Positions 50,901 to 62,864 of a stretch of 64,000 nucleotides of DNA are shown piece by piece. This DNA comes from Cylicocyclus nassatus. Taxonomy: Eukaryota; Nematoda; Chromadorea; Rhabditida; Strongylidae. The notes under the pieces are model-generated. The model was not told where the DNA came from and made no database searches. It saw only the letters and a program-made list of their open reading frames with translations. Position 1 is the stretch's first letter. Every line of letters begins with the position of its first letter. The stretch is from contig CATQJL010000305.1 in assembly GCA_958299035.1 (NCBI GenBank), positions 30,765,733 to 30,829,732 of the forward strand, read 5' to 3'. The translations under genes and the position numbers were made by a program.

Positions 50901-52868
50901 CTTATTTTACAATTCCAATAAAGTCCAGATTCCACGGCGTACAAAAAGAAATGCATCTTTCATAATAATTTGCTTCTCTTCATCCCCCCACCTTCCTCTC
51001 CTCCACCTCAGAGAATTTCCCCTCTTCAACTCCCCAAAGCCCTATGATTTCCACATCCATTAGAGTAAACCCCATTTAAGAACGACCAAAGCTAGTAATT
51101 ATCGCTGACAAAGCGTTTGACAAAGCTGAGATTATGATGGCGCAATATTGACTATTAGATCGGGAGCTCGGACAGATAATCGACGCTCTGCTCTGATGCA
51201 TAGATCCGTTTGAACAATATGGTAGAGAGATGAGGTGAGGTCATTGGGGGATTCCGTAAGAGTTTGGCTCAAAAGAATACCGAAGTAGATATTGGAAAAA
51301 TGTAGTCTAGAAAATGATGGGAAATCCTCGCATTATCAAGGAAAAATTTTATCGTATACATTTCAACTTCCAGTTATTTCACTCTGAGGCAAAATTAATT
51401 TTCCTCGAAAGGAATGTACTCCAAGTCAATCCTAAATCCTTGATTTTCGCATAGAATGTGACTAATACTTCTACTCCTTTTTCTCGATAGATTCATTGGA
51501 ATTCATACGCACGACAACAGATCGTACGCACAAAATTGGATTGAAAAAAAAACTGAAAATTTAGATGGAATCTGATCCCGCTTGAGTTACAAGTTTGAGG
51601 TGAAAAATTCGGATTAAACTAGGCATCAGTAGCTCTAGCCTTAGGTAGTGGTTTATTCACTCATTTATTTTTTAACCTATATATTTACTTTTTTAATCAA
51701 GACATGGCATCGAGTTTGCACACCAAATGTTACAGGTTTCTTGGCAGAAACGTAAAAATTCTGGAAATTAAAACGGTCAAACAGAGTAGCATTAATATCG
51801 CCCATTTATTTTTTTTACTTGTAAATTATTGCCCATGTATTTATGTATTAATTCGAGAACTTTTTAGCAAATAGAGGTTTTGAGTGAGGTTGATAAGAAA
51901 TGCTTTTCACGCAAATCTTGCTTTTCATTTGGGAACAAACAAACAAAGAACTTTAGAACCCTTTCGATAATTACCAGATACCTTCAAACCACGAACACAA
52001 ACGCCCTAATCCTAGCATTTAGTGCAGTGAACCATAAATGCTTGGCCTAATTACGTGTCAGATTAATGAGATATGGTCTGTCAGAAGCAGTAGCGGTATC
52101 TATTGAGGTTCGACAATCAAGTAAAATGAGTCTAACGAGGTGAAGACAAACAAATACTTCAAGATTCTGATTTGAAAGTTGCCAGAAGGCCAAAAGACAT
52201 TCAAGGACCTGACCTTTTCGGAAAATTAGAATGCATGTGTTACAAACACAGAAAAATTTATTTTTGGAGAGAAAACTGACGAAAATCAAATTGATTCGAT
52301 ATAGAGTTAAAAAATTGAATGTACTGCCATACCCAGTCAGCTTAATAGAGCGTTCCTTCATTTATTTGAAATTATTCATTTACTTAACTTATTTATTTAT
52401 TTCGTGCGCCCAAGATGCCACAAAAATCGGAGATAGGTTGCAAAGCAGATTAACATGATTTGAAAATTGGAATTTGTATACCCGTGTGCCAAAAGTTCTC
52501 CTTTTTTTCAATCTCCACCCAAGGGTACGGTAGGCTTACGGTAACAGCGATAGACTTCAACAACTCCAATTAGATGAATCAGAATAACAATGGATCGTTA
52601 TGGTCATTTATATCATCTAGTTTCCGATAATAAAAAATTTTTCGGGCTTGATTATCATACTTGAAGCAAAGTTCTAAATGATAATCTAATGTAAAAATTA
52701 ACTCACATCCTGGTAAGTTTTCTTGCAATGTGGGCAAATTCCCGGATGTGTTTCCTCCAACATGGCCATAGCCCTTGCCTTTGGTGATTCAGCATCATCA
52801 TCGGATGACGAGAATGAACAATAGTCAGAATGTGACAATCTCGATATCGGTGGTGATGACGACAACAT
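44957..52868 (-). CDS. RING finger - Ras-like GTPase fusion protein
   Basis: Nine minus-strand exons join in phase to 338 residues: 52707-52868, 47070-47224, 46906-46984, 46735-46841, 46568-46655, 46389-46493, 45751-45873, 45108-45248 and 44957-45013. Residues 1-35 are Ser/Asp-rich. A RING finger follows: CPHC at about 46-49, PVTLYCGHSLCSKC, then QCIVCGERA, with a long gap of about 55 residues between the last two Cys pairs. TPPVPNLELANFLKTL is typical of the segment after RING domains. The GTPase half begins ECKIGVVGASGVGKTSL (P-loop). It continues with TFMIDIVDSN, SQGFVIMYSITDRESF, VLTGSKSDL (N/TKxD, altered to SKSD), CPFLEISAR (SAK-like) and a last helix, AFLELMRIVERRRLASIA. There is no CAAX box. 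The DxxG motif and the catalytic Gln region are missing. A TTTACAG acceptor lies two bases before the ATG. RING domains act as E3 ubiquitin ligases; substrate and partner are unknown. Confidence 0.85.
46076..46248. mobile_element. CCTTTGATTCAACTGGC foldback MITE, copy 3
   Basis: A 173-bp near-palindrome of the same family as at 14472 and 32209. It sits in the intron between exons 6 and 7 of the RING/Ras-like gene, where the DxxG/switch II coding region would be expected. Confidence 0.75.
47225..52706. other. 5.5-kb first intron of the RING/Ras-like gene
   Basis: The intron splits the RING finger between CPHCKKTYQD and PVTLYCGH. It holds the hAT-type MITE at 48152-48388, a C14 tract at 48569-48582 and an inverted repeat bounded by GCGGTG.CCACAACATTT and AAATGTTGTAGACACCGC (49422-49560). 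A short inverted repeat near 50662-50730 and a G10 tract at 50823-50832 also occur. No other gene is supported within it. Confidence 0.6.
48152..48388. mobile_element. hAT-type MITE, copy 2 (237 bp)
   Basis: It is exactly as long as the copy at 15984-16220 and is its inverted homolog. The right end GTGCCGAGCCCTG is intact; the left end is CAATGCTCGACACGAGG. The flanks TTTTTGAT (48144-48151) and TTTTTGAA (48389-48396) match at 7 of 8 positions, fitting an 8-bp target duplication. Confidence 0.75.
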
Positions 52869-52870
52869 GT

Positions 52871-55800
52871 CTGTAAATACACAATTTCTCACTATCTTCA
52901 GTGAATAAAGTAGAGGCACATGACGGAACTACAAAATGAGGTCTGCGAAAACAAATTTGAAAGTGAGAGGTGTGCTAGGGGTTGCGGTCGGAGCGCAGCA
53001 GTGGTTTCACGGGTGGATGAATAACAATGAACTGTCAGAATCGGTAATGTCCATGTTATAGGTATACGAACTGAATCATCGAAAAAAGGAATTTTGTTCC
53101 GGTTGGGGGGGGGGGAGGAGGGGGAGGAGAAAAAGAAAATGGCTGAAAACCAAGAAAAACTTGAGAAGTAGTGCTTGAACGGCAATGCAGACAAAGCAAG
53201 GGGAAAAAGCAGGACAACAAACAGGAAGAGGGCGGGGGGGGGTAGAGGGAGTGGCTCAAAACACTCAAGGAACGAACGACAACTTGGTGTAAATGGAACA
53301 AACACGGCCAAAACAGAAGTAATAGGTTGCCCAGCTTTATAATTTCCTCAGTAAAAAATTTGATTTAAAAAATTTTTAGGAAGAGGGTGATCGGTCGTTT
53401 TTGTGTGGAAAATAGATTATTGTTAACATAAGAATGTTATAAAATTTATGGTATATGTAAAATGAGTCTACACGAAGGTAAACACGAGAAAAATATAATT
53501 TCTAGAGATAGTTTGACTATTTTAAAACTATCTTTTTGTTTTTGTGACAAACCGGAAATGATGAAAAGTTAATTATTTACTTTCACCTATTCAGAACTGA
53601 ATTCCCACCCATTTATTTTATCATTTCATTGAAATCAAACACGGCTAATCAAAATTGTTTGACTTTGAAATAATCTCAGATTTTTCTAGTGCAAAATAGT
53701 AGTGATCTTGAAGGTGAGCAAAACCAAAGGAACAACTCCTAAAAATTCGAATTTATCAGTAATTGAGATAAGGGAAATTTTATGTGTTAAAGACCCGTAA
53801 GATACTTATTCCACTATTTTTAGCAGATGCGCAATATATCTGTACAGGACACCTGCAACTCTTGCTAAATACACGCTCAGGATTAGCGAGAATTTGGGGT
53901 CATTCGATGAGTGCTTCAACTCGCCGACCTGTACAAATATGCATGTCGTACGTCAAGTGGTTTAGGGACATCGCCTAGCATCATTCTTGAGACATTTTAG
54001 AACAGATGTTATGTAAGGAGTGGGGCTAAGTACGGGAGATTAACGCTAAAATGATGGCGGAGTAAGTTGGGAACAGCTTGGAGCTCTAAAGTCGCTTCAA
54101 GAACCCAAAGGTCCACTAAATTGTGAATCCGTTTGGAAAAAATTGTTCTGCGAAGATTGTTATGTTATTGGTGGAGAGCGGCGCAAAAAATACAATTAAG
54201 CAAAAATTTAAAAAAAAGAAACTTTGGGAGGAGTATCCTCTATCGTCCAAAACATTTGCAGATGACATTCATCATTTTTCGTAGATATTGACTAGATATT
54301 TGTTACCACTCACAAAAGGCTTTCAATGAATGGATATTGATTAGATCTACAGTATTCCAATTATCTCCAGGCTCCGCTTTTGAATTATTGAAAAATATGC
54401 AATCATGAAGAAAAACTACACTTTTGACAATGATTATAAACTCCGAAAAGTAAGAGTAAGAAAATGTTAAGAAAATGTAAAGATTATGCAAAGTCGAAAC
54501 ATCTTTTCGAAATGTTCAGAAAAGTTGTCCACTTATGGCTGAGGTACGCAATGTGTGCGATTGCACAGCTGCACAGTTTTCGCGTAAGACTAAAAATCTT
54601 GTTTTGCACGGTCGCACAGTCTTAAAAGCGGATTCAACTTTTTTTTTCAAATTTGGCTTAATAAGCCTCAGAAAATGCGCAATTTATCGGAAAAGTCGAG
54701 CGGAATCTTTAACAAAATGTAATTTTCTGCGCAAGTAGTGTGTTTGTGCATTTACACAATTTACAATAATATGCTCAATTTGCTTACAGTCATTAGATTC
54801 GATCAGCGGAACTTCTGCAGATTCTAATTTCAGAGTAAAACATCGACTGTACCTGTTTAGTAAGATAATGCGTGAACAACAACCAAGCACAAAATTGAGA
54901 GCGCTTAGTCCGTAAGTGCACAACAAAACCATAAACAACCCGAAACTACCCTGCGATTCAAAAACGCGAACGAGGAACAGACGGGGAGTTGTATGCGAGC
55001 AGCAAGATGTCGATGCGAATCTTCGGACGAGTTGTTGACTTTGCGGCGCATATGGTTAGCCCAGGTGCTAATAACTTTGTGTGCTGTAACGTGTGGTACG
55101 GGGGAGGCGGGGGTGGGGGGGGGGGGCATGGGAGTGTACTGTAGGTCGCACGCGACCTCAGCGCAAACTTTCTGGCGCTAATGGGTGGTTTGACAAAGCG
55201 ATGATGAAAACATGCCAATCTTCAGCATCAGTGACGAAGGGGGGAGGGATACATTCAAGGGCGAGGAGATTTGATGGGGGGGGGGAGGTGAGGGAGATTG
55301 TGGCGGTATGAGAAAAATACATATAATCATAGGAGTTTGGTACCTCAAAAAGTTACGGGCAGGATGTCTTAGAACCTTGTGTCTTACAGGAGCCTCTGTA
55401 ACTTTTTATGTGAATTGCACAACACGCGCGGTATTTCACGACTTATTTAATCACAAGTTGCCAATTCCCAGAAATTTCCTTCTCATTTCTTTGTTTTTGT
55501 GCTTAGCTGGGTATACAAACTGAAGCAATGATCATTTTTTTAACAAAGTGTTCTACTGAAACTTTTTTCACTGACTCCAGTAGATAGTCGTGAAATAGCG
55601 CGCATTGTGTGTACTCTCACACATCAAGTCGCAAGCAACTCCAGTGCAAGGAAACGATACGTAATCAAAACTATATAGAACTACTTCCTAACGCTAAAGC
55701 TAATTCCAGTTTGCCCCTGCGCCCCCAAATCCCACCCAAAAGTGTTCCCAAAGCCTTTCAAGTTGACAAATTGCCCGTGGCATTGTCCATTCCCATGGCA

Positions 55801-58800
55801 GAAGATTCACTGGACTGCCACTGAACGCATATATCTACATCCGTCTTTGACGCTGGCATTTCCAGTAAAATCTGCAGCATCCGAAAGTGAGGTTTCCGAT
55901 AAGTAAGGGAAGGGGGGTTTGCAGGAAAATGTAGGGAAATCAGAACAAAAATTGGTTCGTGTGGGTCTGTCATACTCTCACTTAGTAAAGCAAGTTGCTA
56001 AAGTAGCGATAAAGTGCTTTGAAATTTTGCAGAATTCGATATTGGTGATTATTTGCCTATTAAATAATTTTGTTGGACTAGGCAATTCACCGAATCGAGA
56101 AATTTCATGTGTTAGAATACATAAACATATAAATCGCAAAACTCACGCGAACATGAAAAATCATTAACATTCGATTAAAACCAAAAAAATCGACGGAAGT
56201 GGGCTGAATCCATATTTTATTCATTCTGTTATGTGTTATGCTTTCCAGATGCTCAGTGTTTGATTTCGATACTGATATTTAAGAAGATTTTGCAAAATTA
56301 GATGGAGATGCAAAGTGCCTTATCATAAATGCTGAAATGCACCAGATGGTTCCAATATATTATATTTTTATGGGACCATAGATATGATAGAAATGACCTA
56401 AGGGCTGTAAAATTTTCTATATAATTTTATGAACCAAAAAATATGAGCAGGTTGCACACTCAACCATGATTTCAGTTTTAGAATAGTATAATAGTATGCT
56501 GACAATGAGTTATAAAGTCGTATATATTTTTGGAACTGAATTTGAATTTTTGGAGGAAAATAAATAATAGTATGTTGTTATTTCTATAAGATATTTTAAT
56601 CTTCAATAATTCCACGGCTGTGTAGTTCATTCCGAAATTTGAAAATGCAGCTTATTTTCAAAAAATTGCGTTACTTTACACCTTAGATTTGTATAGTAAA
56701 AAGTGGCAAAAGGTAGTGTAGATATTTTTTCAAAATAAAATGAAAATTGCGGGGTAGTAGAGGAAAATAAATGCAAATACGGACATTAAGGATCATCGAT
56801 CGGACCACCACGACTAGAAGTGCACACAAAAGAAACAACTATACGTATAATTGCCACGGCTGCCCAATTTCAAAGTTCGGCGCTCGTGTCTGTGGGGGCG
56901 AAGGCCGTGCCAAGAACAAAGACGAATAACTCGTCGGCTCGGCTGTGTTAATTATGAGAGAACCACCGCATTTACGGCCTCGGCACTAATTTTTCTTCAC
57001 AATCAATCTACCGACACGGACAAGTGGACGCGATACGATCAGGGCTTTCCGTGATTATGCGTGAAATATGCTGTGCGGAGTTCACAGTTGGAGTTGAACG
57101 GTAGCTTTTTGATGTTGATTGAAGTAGGTGGGGAAGAGGGTGAGAAGAGGTTAGATGGTAGAAAGAGCACTTGAGAAGAGTAGATGAAAGGTTTATAGAT
57201 AAGACGAAGTATGAAAAAAGGAAAAGAAGAGAGAAAGGGAGTTAGGGATTTGGAAGAAGAGAAAGCGAATAGGTGGGTACTCAAGAAACGAGGAGAACAT
57301 TCTCCACTTGATTTACTATAATGAAAGTAATAGCAAAAGTTACTATAACTGTAAAACGGGTAAACGGGAATGGGAGATGGGAAAAGCTACCCAACTGGTT
57401 TTCTCTATACTTTTAGCGCAATCAGCAACAAAACATTGCAAAACTCGTCCACACGCTTCAGGACGATTATCCCATATAACCGGTATCACACTCTAATTAC
57501 TAGCAGATATTGAACGCAAGGACGTGAGAGTGTTAGATATCCTATTGGCAAGATTGTGGGAAGTGATATGAGTATTTTGAGGGAGAGTAAGATTTATGAT
57601 GGGTCAGAAATGGAGAGGTGGGCCCACCAAATGTTGATTGGTTGATTTATTTATTTTGTACAATCTTTGGCGCCAAAAAGAATGGGAAATGGAACTGAGA
57701 AATAAAAATTGCCAGAATTTACGGTATAGAACAAATTAGAATTACTCTGCTTATATGCAGTTGAATTTGCAGTCCAGGAAAATCTTGCATTTTTCCTAAC
57801 AACAAATGGAAAAATGTAAATTGAAGACATTCGCCAAATAACTCTTTCTCACCATTTTTCGCTAGACAAATGACAAGTCATTATTTTTTTTAACAACTAC
57901 AATCATCACCTTTTTTCACTCACAGAAATCCCAGAAATACTTCATTCAACTCTGTGATTCGGGAGTGAATCATCACGAAAAAATCCCGATAACTAAACAG
58001 GGTTTATTGAGAGACGTGAATGGGCACTTGCGGGATCGGCATCTATGTTATTCCAAATAGCTGGGCGTCGTAAAAGGAGAATAAAAATGTTTGCGGAATT
58101 TTTAATAGACACTTTTCAACTCATATTAACATAAGAAAATCAAAAAGGAAGATTAGTGCATAGTAAGAAGACAAATCAAAGAGTTTCCTGTCTTGTTTTT
58201 TCAAGTATGTAGTTTTAGGTTACTCATTCAATTTTTTAATGCCAATGAGTGCCTGGATTACAGTAATCTGATTGCTGGAATGAGTGCATTTTCTGATTTT
58301 TTTTTGCTAATCTTTTAACGAAGAGGAGATGAAATTAATAAAATAGTGACTGGTGACATTTAAAATTTGGAGGTTGCGAGAGATCAAAAATAAATTTGGC
58401 TGTAAAATTTTTTGAAACTACGATAAGATTACTGTAGAAACATTGTAGATCATTCTATAAGAAAAAAAAAGGCTCCGTCATCGTGAGTAACCTAGCAAAG
58501 TGACAGATTAGTGCACCTTTATGCCTTATGTTAACTTAGCTGGTTTTTTATTTATTTACCTAATTATCTATTCATTCAAACACACTGTTATTTTGGGTTA
58601 AGTCAAAGAAGAATAAGTTTAACAAAAATAAAACTAAACAAGAACAGTCTGCACTTTCTAAAAATCGTTGAATGCTCAGGTTATGTGTGGGATTTTTTCA
58701 TTTATTCACATTTTCTATTATCATTTAGTGTGGCGAAATCAAAAATTAATCTGTCCATTAGAGTGATTAGATGTTAGCAATTACAAAAAAATTATGCCTT

Positions 58801-61800
58801 AAATTTTCCGAGAATAATCACGAAATATTTACGATCTGATTTGTGACGTGAAGATTGACACGATGACATGGAGAAAGCCGATGATGGGCGACGATAACTG
58901 CTGAAAAGTGCAGATTGCGGGTGGCCTGATGTGATCGTGAAGGAGAAGGAGAATGCTATGTGAGCTGGAATGGCAAGGACAAGGTCATGTCTCTGAAGAA
59001 TTTCGTCTGAAAAACGATCGGGATGATGGATTTCGAGCCTCTCCTAAGCGCTGAAGAGATTGGCTTAAGTGATTGCCAAGTGAAGGACGAGATGAGATGA
59101 GGAGATGGGAAGAGAAGTAGCGAGTTTGGCTGATAACTGAATCAAGCACTGCATGAAGAAGCTGGGGAGAAGAAGGGGGGGGGGGGGCAAAAAATGGCAG
59201 GCCTTGAACCAACCACAAAAACTAAAAATTTTGTCTATAATCTAAGAACAACCAGAACCTAGCTCAGTGACACCCTCAGTGCCAAAATTGCGCCAAGGCG
59301 TGTCATTCCGTGGGAGGAGCCTAGTTTCCCCTCTCCCCCCCCCCCTCCCCCTCCCTCCCCTAAGTGTGAATTGCTATCCACCTGGCCAGAGCTCCCGATA
59401 GCGATGAGGTAATTTAATTATGGATAATTGAAGTGTTCCAGTAAGTCACTTGAAACGGAACGCATATGACGCTCGATTCCCATCGGCAATCAGGATTGAC
59501 AACTTTGATGAGAAATTATGTTTTTTCTAAGTTCAACAAAGTGAGAACGAAGAATTGCTGTGTTTAGAAGTTGGATTATCACGTTATCTCTACTTTCAGA
59601 TTGAAGATTGAAGTTTTCACATCATAAGCAGAATTATTCGCGAGAAGAAAAAAAATTGTATCAAATAATATATTCTTCTTCTTATTTGAGATTTAGGAGG
59701 AAATGAGAATAGCACCTAGCTGAATTATTGCGAATATTGACTTGGAACAACATTCTCACACCAATTTGAAAAAATTGTTTTGGGGATGCTTGAAATTCTT
59801 TTTCATTTGTGACACAATCATTTACAGCGTATTATACAACATATTACTATTCAAATAGTCTAAATTTGAAATGAGAAGGGCATTACATTACATGTGTTGG
59901 TTACATATACTTCGGGGGGGGGGTCTAAAAAAATTCAGTCTGTAATAACTGTGATGACTCTCGGACCAGAGCAGCTGAAAATATGACAAATTTTACTAAA
60001 CCTTTAAGCATTCTCAGCAAATGTTCAAAAAGCTACAGTCTGAGTGTTTTTCTTTATCAAATTAATCCGCCAGATGTGCCCGATGATTTTTGCTCTGAGC
60101 TTTTTGATGCATACCAAATCAGGCAAATGCAAAATTGAAATTCATAAATTTTCGAAATTTCGGAGCAAGAGTTCCTACCAAATTCGCGGTTAAAAATCTG
60201 CGTACATTCTTGTTTATAGCTATAAGAATTACAAAAGCGAAAATTTGCATTTTTAGAATTGAGCAAGGAATGGGATGAGAATGAAATTCCATGTTTCATC
60301 TAGACATACTTATAGGCAAAGCAAGTTCTATCTGAGATAAGTGCATCTGCAAACTTTCAAGTGTGGATATGATACTTCAATAATCTTCGTAACTCTCAAA
60401 TACCTTAGAAATTAACCAGTCAAAATCAAATGCCATTTTTTAAACTCTACATCGACTAGTCGGGAAAAAAGACACGTAAGGATATTAGTCTAGCTTTCAA
60501 ACATATAAAAGACTAGAAATTACTTGTAAAGCGTGCTTTCTTGAGAGTTGAGCTGATAAGAACTGCTCAGAAGTTTCATTAAAAGAATCCTTATGTTCAG
60601 ATCACCCTTTTTTCCCATTTCCCAACTTCTCACTTGCTTCCGCGACTATTCTCAAATAAATGTGCACACATAGCGATTTATTCTTGTTTTTGTCTACCGA
60701 TGAACGGTAAAGGTTAGATGAGCGGAGGTAATTATAGCCATATAGTTTCTGCCATTGAAATCCGTCAACAGAAAGCGGGCAAATAACGAAAGCCAAAAGA
60801 ATGAGGAAAATTCATCAATCTGCTTTTTCCCCTTCCAGACGAACGCAAGTACTTGATCATTCCATGCACTTCAAGCAAATGGTGCGGCATCCAACGCGCC
60901 CCAATTCATCATAGCGGTTTGTCTCGCTATTCAGAAGAAAATTAGGAAATGCTTGAGACACTAGAAATGCAAGCAGTTAAAGTTTCTTGAACTTCTAGCA
61001 AAAACATTATATATGCGGTTCATAACGCTGGAATGCAAAGTACCAAAAAAAAAACTTGTATGACTTCATTGTTTGTGAGACTTTTAATGTATTGTTTGCA
61101 GAGAATTGGACATCATTTTTTGTCCTAGCTAACGTTGAATTTCTCTTTTATTCGAATGTCTTGTTCGTGGGTTTTTGAAGCTACAGTAAAGCTCGTAATC
61201 AGTAGTAATCGTCCAGAGTAAAGGGAAGCATTTTTGGCTTCTTGCGTTCAGCATTGTAACTTCTCAAATTTCAAACTAAAATTTGCTATGCTGTAAAAGA
61301 GCAATATACCACTGAATTTCCAAATATCGCGAAATGATTGTTCACGTAAACAAAGGTAAATCGTAACCATCTCCCATCAGTCTTTGAACGAACTGAGAAA
61401 CTACCGGACTTTTCAGGTAATCAGTTAGTTTTGAGCATTCCTTGGAGAAGCGAATGATCCTTGCAAATAAAATTCTTCTGGATTGGACTGATTCCACTGA
61501 AAAGGCATGATTTTTAAAAAATCTAAAAAATTTGAGATTTTGCAGATAAGAACTTCTATTCGGATGGAGTATGCACGATCTACGTATGAGTCATGTGAGT
61601 TATGTAATCAGTTTTAGCGGATCTACAATCTAAGCTCTCAAAACAATCTGTTAGAAAACCAATTTGATTTTTGAGGTTTTAAATTTGTTTAAAATATTAA
61701 TAGTGAGAACAAGTGGACTGTACAGCTGCTATGAAATTTTTCAAAAAAATCCCCGACTACTTGTGAGTGGAAGCCCCCCCCCCCCATCAAAGCCTCCGCT

Positions 61801-62652
61801 TCCTCAGTCTGATAAAATTCAGATAACTTATCGACAATGTCGAATTTATTATCAAAACCAAGTCAAAATTGCATCTTTAGAACAAAGACTGCTGAAAGGG
61901 GCAACCCATCGAACATGGAAAAATTCCATTTGAAATGTTATGAAGAAGTAAATGTTCCACAAAACTTTTATTTTAGTCCACACGACTACAACAAGCTTTT
62001 TCACTTTATATTTATCCATTCCAGCTTAAATAATTGTTCGATCTATAAAATTTCCAACTGCGATATATAACCAATCCGTTGAAAGAAAATCAAAAACTGA
62101 CCTAGACTAAAATTACTTTACCGTCGTCATAAGTACTGACAGTTTGGCATTGTGCCAAAACTGCCTGAAAACTGCTTGGGAAATCTATAAGCTATGAACC
62201 TATTCACTCCATCCTCTACTTTACTTTAGCACGCGCAAAGCAATAAATGCGCCAGCTTCCACATGTGTACTATCATATAGCAGACACTAAATCATCTTTA
62301 CTGGCATTTGTAGCGCTATAACAAACACTTGGTGGAGTTGCGCTAAGGAAAAGTTAACATTTGTTCCGTTGCGAAGGTTTGAAGGAGATTATTTGCAAAT
62401 TACGATAGATAAAAATGTCCGCAAAGGGCAGCGAGCCCATGAAATTAATGCAAACGAGCAGGTTTATTGCAAAGAGATGAGAATGCACCTGTGCAAACGG
62501 AGCGGTTTTTATGACCGTAAAATTATTCAAAAATTCTGCAAAATTCAAGAAATTTTGCAGATTTGCGTAGAAATTGTTGTGATTGAATAATGGGAACATC
62601 TTCGAGTGAATAACAATTTCCTAATGAACGGCGAAATTAGGCACAATGGGGG
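52871..62652. other. Long intergenic region with poly-G/C tracts
   Basis: About 9.8 kb between two divergently pointing genes. It contains mononucleotide G or C tracts of 9-13 bases at 53105, 55125, 55276, 59175, 59335, 59914 and 61774. Two GC-rich islets stand out from AT-rich surroundings: about 54960-55310 and about 56790-57060. Frames there are open but Pro-, Arg- or Cys-rich in a composition-driven way. I see no supported exon; upstream regulatory DNA or an unseen 5' UTR exon of either neighbour is the best guess. Confidence 0.5.
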
Positions 62653-62864
62653 ATGAACGGCGCCGCCGCCGTCGCGCGTTATCGCCCCGATGACAGCCGA
62701 ATGGAAGTGTTGACAGTGCATAAACATTACGATCGGCGAATGTATCTCGAAGTGATAATGAGAGTTTCGGGAACGCCCCGCACGAAATCGGGAACGCTTG
62801 GCTCGAAAATTATTTCAAACGATGATTCACTTGACGATGAGATGGCAACTGAGGTAGCAGACAA
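62653..62864 (+). CDS. Likely first coding exon of a gene leaving the window
   Basis: The frame starts MNGAAAVARYRPDDSRMEVL in a GC-rich stretch and runs through HKHYDRRMYLEVIMRVSGT and GSKIISNDDSLDDEMA. A good donor, CAA|GTGAGC, lies at 62864/62865, shortly before the frame's stop. Codon usage looks coding (many GC-rich codons, no repeats), and it lies after AT-rich non-coding DNA. I do not recognise the family. No second exon could be found before 64000. The opposite-strand frame over the same bases is judged a shadow. Confidence 0.45.

Noticed and set aside
53056..53311. Pro/Ser-rich minus-strand frames
   Set aside because: Low-complexity translations of G-rich tracts; no coding features.
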